Source: Oscillospiraceae bacterium
Lineage (GTDB): Bacteria; Bacillota; Clostridia; Oscillospirales; Oscillospiraceae
NCBI GenBank assembly: GCA_015067765.1
Contig: SVLV01000002.1
Location: 62,001-126,000 of the forward strand
Reading direction: 5' to 3'
DNA: 64,000 bases
Below, piece after piece: positions 59,725 to 64,000 of this stretch. The notes under the pieces are model-generated. The model saw nothing but the letters and a program-made list of their open reading frames with translations, did not search any database and was not told the origin of the DNA. Position 1 is the stretch's first letter. Each line of letters starts with the position of its first letter. The position numbers were made by a program, and so were the translations under genes.

Positions 59725-61557
59725 GTGGATAAGAGATTGGAACGTATCCTGCCCCGGGTACAGAAGCCGGCCCGTTATGTGGGCGGCGAATATAATGCGG
59801 TCGTAAAAGAGAAGGCAGAGGTGGATACCCGTATCGCATTCTGTTTCCCCGATACCTATGAGATCGGTATGTCCAATTTGGGTATGCGGATTCTCTACGG
59901 GATTATGAATGAGATGCCAGGTGTGTGGTGTGAGCGCGTGTTTGCCCCCTGGGGGGACATGGAAGAGGAAATGCGCAAGGCAGGCATTCCCTTGTTTGGC
60001 CTGGAATCCGGTGAGCCCATTACCAACCATGATATTGTGGCTTTTTCTGTTGGCTATGAGATGGCGTTTCCCGCCATCCTCAATATGCTGGATTTGGCCG
60101 GAATTCCCATGCGAGCTGCAGAGCGCACAGGACTGACGCCCCTTGTCATTGCCGGAGGTACTGCCATGTATAATGCAGAGCCTATGGCCGATTTTCTGGA
60201 TCTGGTCAGTCTGGGTGAGGGTGAGGAGATCACCGTGGAGTTGGTGGAGCTGCACCGGAAGGCACGCCGCGAAGGCTGGAGTAAACAGGAGTTTTTGAAG
60301 GCTGCCGCGCAGCTGGACGGTATCTACGTTCCCAGCCTGTATGACATTACCTACCACGAGGATGGCACGGTTGCCGCTATCGTGGCGAAGGACGGCGCAC
60401 CGCAGGTGGTAACCAAGCGCATTGTCCGGGATATGGACAAGTCCTATTTCCCGGCCAAGACTATTGTGCCCAGCACGGAGATCGTACAGGACCGCGTGAC
60501 ACTGGAGCTGTTCCGTGGCTGCATCCGTGGCTGCCGTTTCTGCCAGGCCGGTTATGTGTACCGTCCGGTACGCAACCGCAGCAAGGATTTGTGTGCCCAG
60601 TATGCGGTGGAGGCCTGCAACGATTCCGGATATCAGGAGATCACCCTCTCCAGCCTGTCCACCAGCGATTATCCGCCACTGACGGAGCTGTGCGATCAGC
60701 TGGAGGACTTCTGTGACGAGCGCCATGTGAATCTGTCGCTGCCCAGTCTGCGTGCGGATAACTTCTCGATGGGGCTGATGCAGCGGCTGGCCAAGGGCCG
60801 CAAGACCGGTCTGACCTTTGCGCCGGAGGCCGGTACTCAGCGTCTGCGTGATGTGATCAATAAGAATGTGACTCTGGAGGATTTGCTCCAGTCCTGCCGC
60901 ACCGCGTTTGCCGGCGGCTACAATGCAGTGAAGCTGTACTTCATGCTGGGCTTACCCACGGAAACGGACGAAGATGTACTGGGGATCGCTGATATTGCTG
61001 CCCGCGTGATGCACACCTGGCGCGAGAGTGCCAGCAATAAGAACCGCGGTGTGCGCATTACGGTGTCTACCTCCTGGTTTGTGCCCAAGCCCCATACGGC
61101 ATTCCAGTGGGAACCGCAGATCTCCAAGGAGGAATACGAGCGGCGCGTTAAGCTGCTGCGTGAGGCGATCCTCACCAAGACGGTCACCTATAACTGGCAT
61201 GACTCGGATACCAGCTTCCTGGAAGCTGTGTTGGCCCGCGGTGACCGCAGAATGGGTAAGGTACTGGAGACGGCGTGGCGCAAGGGCGCCAAGCTGGATG
61301 CCTGGGAGGAGTATTTCAGCCTGGATCGCTGGATGGAAGCCTTTGCGGAATGTGGTTTGGATCCCCATTTCTACGCCAACCGTACCCGGCAGCGGGATGA
61401 AGTGATGCCCTGGAGCATGATCTCCAGCGGTGTAACAGAGAACTATCTGTGGCGGGAGTGGGAGAATGCTCAGGCAGGAGTCACCACACCGGATTGCCGC
61501 ACCCACTGCAACGGCTGCGGTGCAAATCGGCTGGTAGGGGGGAAGTGCGATGTCTAA
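59725..61557 (+). CDS. B12-binding-type radical SAM protein (TIGR03960-like)
   Basis: A 610-aa protein beginning at a GTG (MDKRLERILPRVQKPARYVG) with AGGAG upstream. It has an N-terminal B12-binding-like Rossmann region (FCFPDTYEIGMSNLGMRILY), then the radical SAM cluster FRGCIRGCRFCQAGYVYRPVR (Cys-x3-Cys-x2-Cys) near residues 270-285. The C-terminus has paired cysteines (DCRTHCNGCGANRL). The family is conserved in Clostridia next to spoIVF and ribosomal-protein genes, with a DUF2344 partner directly after it (8-bp overlap here). A tRNA or ribosome modification is often suspected; unproven. Confidence 0.87.
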   Translation: MDKRLERILPRVQKPARYVGGEYNAVVKEKAEVDTRIAFCFPDTYEIGMSNLGMRILYGIMNEMPGVWCERVFAPWGDMEEEMRKAGIPLFGLESGEPITNHDIVAFSVGYEMAFPAILNMLDLAGIPMRAAERTGLTPLVIAGGTAMYNAEPMADFLDLVSLGEGEEITVELVELHRKARREGWSKQEFLKAAAQLDGIYVPSLYDITYHEDGTVAAIVAKDGAPQVVTKRIVRDMDKSYFPAKTIVPSTEIVQDRVTLELFRGCIRGCRFCQAGYVYRPVRNRSKDLCAQYAVEACNDSGYQEITLSSLSTSDYPPLTELCDQLEDFCDERHVNLSLPSLRADNFSMGLMQRLAKGRKTGLTFAPEAGTQRLRDVINKNVTLEDLLQSCRTAFAGGYNAVKLYFMLGLPTETDEDVLGIADIAARVMHTWRESASNKNRGVRITVSTSWFVPKPHTAFQWEPQISKEEYERRVKLLREAILTKTVTYNWHDSDTSFLEAVLARGDRRMGKVLETAWRKGAKLDAWEEYFSLDRWMEAFAECGLDPHFYANRTRQRDEVMPWSMISSGVTENYLWREWENAQAGVTTPDCRTHCNGCGANRLVGGKCDV

Positions 61558-62212
61558 GCTGAGACTGTTGTTTTCCAAGGAGGGGACAGCCTCCTATATT
61601 TCCCATCTGGATCTGCTGCGTACCATTCAGCGGGCATTTCCCCGCACAGAACTGGAGATTCGCCATTCCCAGGGATATCATCCCCATCCCATCATTTCCA
61701 TTGTGCTGCCCCTGCCGGTAGGCCAGAGCAGTGTGTGCGAACTGGTGGATTTCGAGGTGACTCAGACGACAGATGGCAGCGGCATTGCAGAAAAGCTCAA
61801 TACCGGCATGCCTGCCGGATTGAAGGTATTGGATTGCTATGAGGCCAAACGCCCGGTGCGTGAGCTGGCCGCTTTGGAGGCTGCACTGGAATTGGAGTAT
61901 GATCAAGGTGTGCCTGCCGGAGCCTGCGCAAAGCTGCAGGAACTCTTTGGCCGGGATCAGCTGGTGATTCAGAAGCGCACAAAGCGCAAGGAACTGGCCG
62001 ATGTGGATATTGCGCCGATGATCCATTCCGTGGAGCTGACCGAGGAATCCCACCGGATTTGTGGAAAGGTACGGGTGCAGGCACAGAATCCCGGTCTGAA
62101 TCCGCAGCTGTTGGGCAAGGCCATTGAGATGCATTTGCCGGAACTGACCCCGGATTTTCTCCGCGTCCGGAGATTGGCGATTTTGGATGCCGACGGGAAG
62201 GATTTCCGCTGA
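61550..62212 (+). CDS. DUF2344/TIGR03936 family protein, partner of radical SAM protein
   Basis: A 220-aa protein, MSKLRLLFSKEGTASYISHLDLL, with the family's RAFPRTELEIRHSQGYHPHPIISIVLPLPVGQSS. In many bacteria it is fused to the C-terminus of the neighbouring radical SAM protein; here it is separate with an 8-bp gene overlap. The N-terminal half resembles an RNA-binding fold. Function unknown; acting with its partner on an RNA substrate is inference. Confidence 0.85.
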   Translation: MSKLRLLFSKEGTASYISHLDLLRTIQRAFPRTELEIRHSQGYHPHPIISIVLPLPVGQSSVCELVDFEVTQTTDGSGIAEKLNTGMPAGLKVLDCYEAKRPVRELAALEAALELEYDQGVPAGACAKLQELFGRDQLVIQKRTKRKELADVDIAPMIHSVELTEESHRICGKVRVQAQNPGLNPQLLGKAIEMHLPELTPDFLRVRRLAILDADGKDFR

Positions 62213-62241
62213 AAAACTTTGAAAAAATATAGAAAAAGCAC

Positions 62242-62270
62242 TTGCATTGCAAAAGAATCTGTGATATTCT
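62242..62270 (+). promoter_or_regulatory. Promoter of rplS
   Basis: -35 TTGCAT (62242-62247), 17-nt spacer, -10 TATTCT (62265-62270). Gives a leader of about 95 nt before rplS. Confidence 0.6.
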
Positions 62271-62276
62271 ATCATG

Positions 62277-62373
62277 GCATGAAAAGGGTAGTCCTCTGTC
62301 GCTGGTGCTCCGAACTGGAGAGAGTACCGCAGATATGGCGGCATGAACACCTATAATTTAGGAGGAAATATCC
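62277..62373 (+). promoter_or_regulatory. Structured 5' leader of rplS
   Basis: About 95 nt without an ORF. GGTGCTC pairs with GAGTACC (7 bp with a G-U) around an internal TCC/GGA pairing, 62308-62334. Firmicute rplS genes are known to carry a small autoregulatory L19 leader; position and size fit, but I cannot align it to that motif by eye. Confidence 0.35.
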
Positions 62374-62712
62374 ATGGATCTGATCAAAGCATTGAACGAA
62401 AAGCAGCTGAAGGAAGTGCCTCAGGTGGAAGTGGGCGATACCGTCCGCGTCCATGTCAAGGTCAAGGAAGGCTCCCGTGAGCGTATCCAGGTCTTTGAGG
62501 GCACCGTTATCGCCAAGAAGCATGGCGGTATCGAGGAGACCATCACCGTTCGCCGCCTGTCCTATGGCGTCGGCGTGGAGAAGGTGTTCCCCCTGCATTC
62601 TCCCTCCATCGAGACCATCGAGACCGTTCGTCACGGTTTTGTGCGTCGCGCCAAGCTGTACTACCTGCGTGACCGCGTTGGTAAGGCTGCCAAGGTCAAG
62701 GAGAAGCTGTAA
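62374..62712 (+). CDS. rplS: 50S ribosomal protein L19
   Basis: Structural protein at the 30S-50S interface. The 112 aa include [48 protein letters not shown] and [22 protein letters not shown], all L19 signatures. Perfect AGGAGG upstream. Monocistronic with its own promoter, leader and terminator. Confidence 0.98.
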   Translation: MDLIKALNEKQLKEVPQVEVGDTVRVHVKVKEGSRERIQVFEGTVIAKKHGGIEETITVRRLSYGVGVEKVFPLHSPSIETIETVRHGFVRRAKLYYLRDRVGKAAKVKEKL

Positions 62713-62736
62713 GCGATTACTGCAAGGCAATCCCGA

Positions 62737-62768
62737 AAAGAACCGTCCTATGGGACGGTTCTTTTTTG
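62737..62768 (+). terminator. Terminator of rplS
   Basis: AAAGAACCGTCC pairs with GGACGGTTCTTT (12 bp, TATG loop, 62737-62764), ending in a T-run. Confidence 0.92.
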
Positions 62769-62813
62769 TTGGTAAAATACCAATTTGCCATTCCTTTCTG
62801 TTGCAAAAGATGA

Positions 62814-62819
62814 TATAAT
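62814..62819 (+). promoter_or_regulatory. -10 element of rbgA-rnhB promoter
   Basis: TATAAT 39 bp before the rbgA ATG. The hexamer 17 nt upstream (TTCCTT) is a poor -35, so the promoter is only partly supported. Confidence 0.4.
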
Positions 62820-62857
62820 TATCTTAATTTTGAAAGAACCGTATGAGGTGAGCATTT

Positions 62858-63727
62858 ATGCAGATTGAGGGTTTGAGCTGGTTTCCCGGCCATATGACAA
62901 AGACAAAGCGGATGATCGTCAAGGAAATTGGCAACATGGATGCAGTGTGCGAGATCCTGGATGCCAGAATCCCGATCTCCAGCCGGAATCCGGATGTGGA
63001 TGAGATGACCGCAGGGAAACCCCGGCTGATCGTACTGAACCGCGTGGATCAGGCCGATCCGGGTCAGACCAAACGCTGGGCTGCCTATTTCCGCAGCAAG
63101 GGCTATGCAGTCCTGGAGGCAAATGCCAAAGGAGGCGTGGGCACCGCTCAGTTTGCCGCGGCGGTGCGGGAACTGCTGAAGGAAAAGCTAGCTGCTTATG
63201 CGGAGAAAGGGCAGGTTGGCCGCATGGTCCGCGTGATGGTGCTGGGTATCCCCAATGTGGGCAAGTCTACATTTATCAATAAAGTTGCCAAGAGAAAAAC
63301 AGCAAAAGCGGAAGACCGCCCCGGTGTGACTCGTACCAAACAGTGGGTTCCGGTGGATAATACGCTGGAGCTGCTGGATACCCCGGGTATCCTTTGGCCC
63401 AAGTTCGATGATGTGAATGTGGGTATGCGCCTGGCATTTACCGGAGCCATCAAGGACGATGTCATGGACATTGAGGAGCTGGCCTGCTATCTGATGGAGT
63501 ATTTGGGTGCCCACTATGCAGATACGATCCTTGAGCGCTACAAGGTGCAGGCGGATGAAGGTGACAGCGGTTATGACCTGCTGATTAAGGCCGGCCGCAA
63601 GCGCGGATTCCTGATGCGCGGTGCAGAAGTGGATACCGAGCGCATGAGCAGGATCCTTCTGGACGAGTTCCGCGCTGGCAAGTTGGGACGCTTTACACTC
63701 GAGACGGTGGAAGATGTAGAAGGATGA
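62858..63727 (+). CDS. rbgA: Ribosome biogenesis GTPase RbgA (YlqF)
   Basis: Circularly permuted GTPase needed for late 50S assembly. The 289 aa start [20 protein letters not shown] (family signature WFPGHM). The G motifs occur in permuted order: G4 VLNRVDQAD, then G1 [15 protein letters not shown]2 PGVTRT and G3 DTPGIL. A C-terminal RNA-binding ANTAR-like region follows. The order rplS-rbgA-rnhB matches that of Bacillus. GAGGTGAG ribosome binding site. Confidence 0.96.
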   Translation: MQIEGLSWFPGHMTKTKRMIVKEIGNMDAVCEILDARIPISSRNPDVDEMTAGKPRLIVLNRVDQADPGQTKRWAAYFRSKGYAVLEANAKGGVGTAQFAAAVRELLKEKLAAYAEKGQVGRMVRVMVLGIPNVGKSTFINKVAKRKTAKAEDRPGVTRTKQWVPVDNTLELLDTPGILWPKFDDVNVGMRLAFTGAIKDDVMDIEELACYLMEYLGAHYADTILERYKVQADEGDSGYDLLIKAGRKRGFLMRGAEVDTERMSRILLDEFRAGKLGRFTLETVEDVEG

Positions 63728-64000
63728 TAGAGTTGACACAGGATATTTGGAATTTCGATGATCAATTCCGGGAAGGCGGTATGTGTATCTGCGGCTGTGA
63801 TGAAGCGGGTGCAGGGCCATTGGCGGGACCTGTCTATGCCGCTGCAGTGATTTTGCCGCCGGATTGCCGGATTGATGGCCTGAATGATTCGAAGAAACTG
63901 ACGGAAAAGAAAAGGGAACTGCTCTACGATGTGATTCTGGAGCATGCTTTGGCCTGGTCGGTTGCTGCGGTCAGCGCCAGGGAGATTGATGAGACAGATA
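63724..64000 (+). CDS. rnhB: Ribonuclease HII, N-terminal part
   Basis: Removes ribonucleotides from RNA-DNA hybrids. The visible 92 codons start [15 protein letters not shown], overlapping the rbgA stop by 4 bp (ATGA). The active-site DEAG motif is in [20 protein letters not shown], followed by [12 protein letters not shown]. The remaining catalytic Asp residues lie beyond the right edge. Not in the ORF track because it is open at the window end. Confidence 0.95.
   Translation, partial: MIELTQDIWNFDDQFREGGMCICGCDEAGAGPLAGPVYAAAVILPPDCRIDGLNDSKKLTEKKRELLYDVILEHALAWSVAAVSAREIDETD

Noticed and set aside
1-64000. CRISPR arrays, insertion sequences, prophage or integrative elements
   Set aside because: No regularly spaced repeats, transposase, integrase, or phage genes were recognised; the tRNA-Pro shows no adjacent integrase or duplicated 3' end.

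Overview
The window looks like a chromosomal segment of an anaerobic, endospore-forming Gram-positive bacterium of class Clostridia, most likely a gut Oscillospirales/Oscillospiraceae-type organism. Evidence: strong AGGAGG ribosome binding sites, a spoIVFA-spoIVFB-like sporulation pair, 2-hydroxyacyl-CoA dehydratase-family proteins with their activase, a two-subunit NAD-type PyrK/PyrD, a stand-alone AICAR formyltransferase with a PurO-type IMP cyclohydrolase, and moderately high G+C by eye. I saw no insertion sequence, prophage, CRISPR array or rRNA. Genus is not determinable without a search.

1-12,178 (minus): one purine operon, purE-purC-purF-purM-purN-purO-AICARFT-purD-purL-guaB, with a promoter and structured leader at its head; guaB runs off the left edge. 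12,179-21,996 (plus): a divergent pyrimidine operon, pyrC-carB-pyrK-pyrD-pyrF-HAD phosphatase-pyrE-pyrB-pyrI, ending in a bidirectional terminator; carA is absent. 22,005-30,245 (minus): a compact, mostly translationally coupled shikimate/aromatic operon, aroF-tyrA-aroB-aroA-aroC-pheA-aroE/aroK fusion-aroQ. It is preceded by a consensus promoter, an 18-codon leader peptide in which half the residues are Phe, Tyr or Trp, and a terminator, which together form a textbook attenuator.

30,364-31,731: a MATE exporter. 31,789-45,037: a sugar-acid region with a GH2 glycosidase and GPH-family symporter (minus), two AraC regulators, then a plus-strand cluster PfkB kinase-gnd-Cof HAD-SDR oxidoreductase-LarA-like racemase/epimerase-uxaC. 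No mannonate dehydratase or KDPG aldolase is present. The gene set suggests an alternative route: glucuronide to glucuronate, fructuronate, mannonate, gluconate, 6-phosphogluconate, ribulose-5-phosphate. This is the best candidate for an undescribed system.

45,040-51,208: miscellaneous genes (ArAE-family exporter, DUF11-type repeat protein, aldo/keto reductase, galactokinase, ion permease, TspO). 51,249-56,910 (minus): two 2-hydroxyacyl-CoA dehydratase-family paralogues (one frameshifted), an ATP-dependent activase, YedF, a cysteine-desulfurase-like protein and two DUF3343 proteins, probably a low-potential Fe-S reductase system with sulfur/selenium handling. 57,062-58,131: TauE/SafE permease and tRNA-Pro(CGG). 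58,209-64,000 (plus): spoIVFA/spoIVFB-like pair, B12-binding-type radical SAM protein, DUF2344 protein, rplS, rbgA and partial rnhB.
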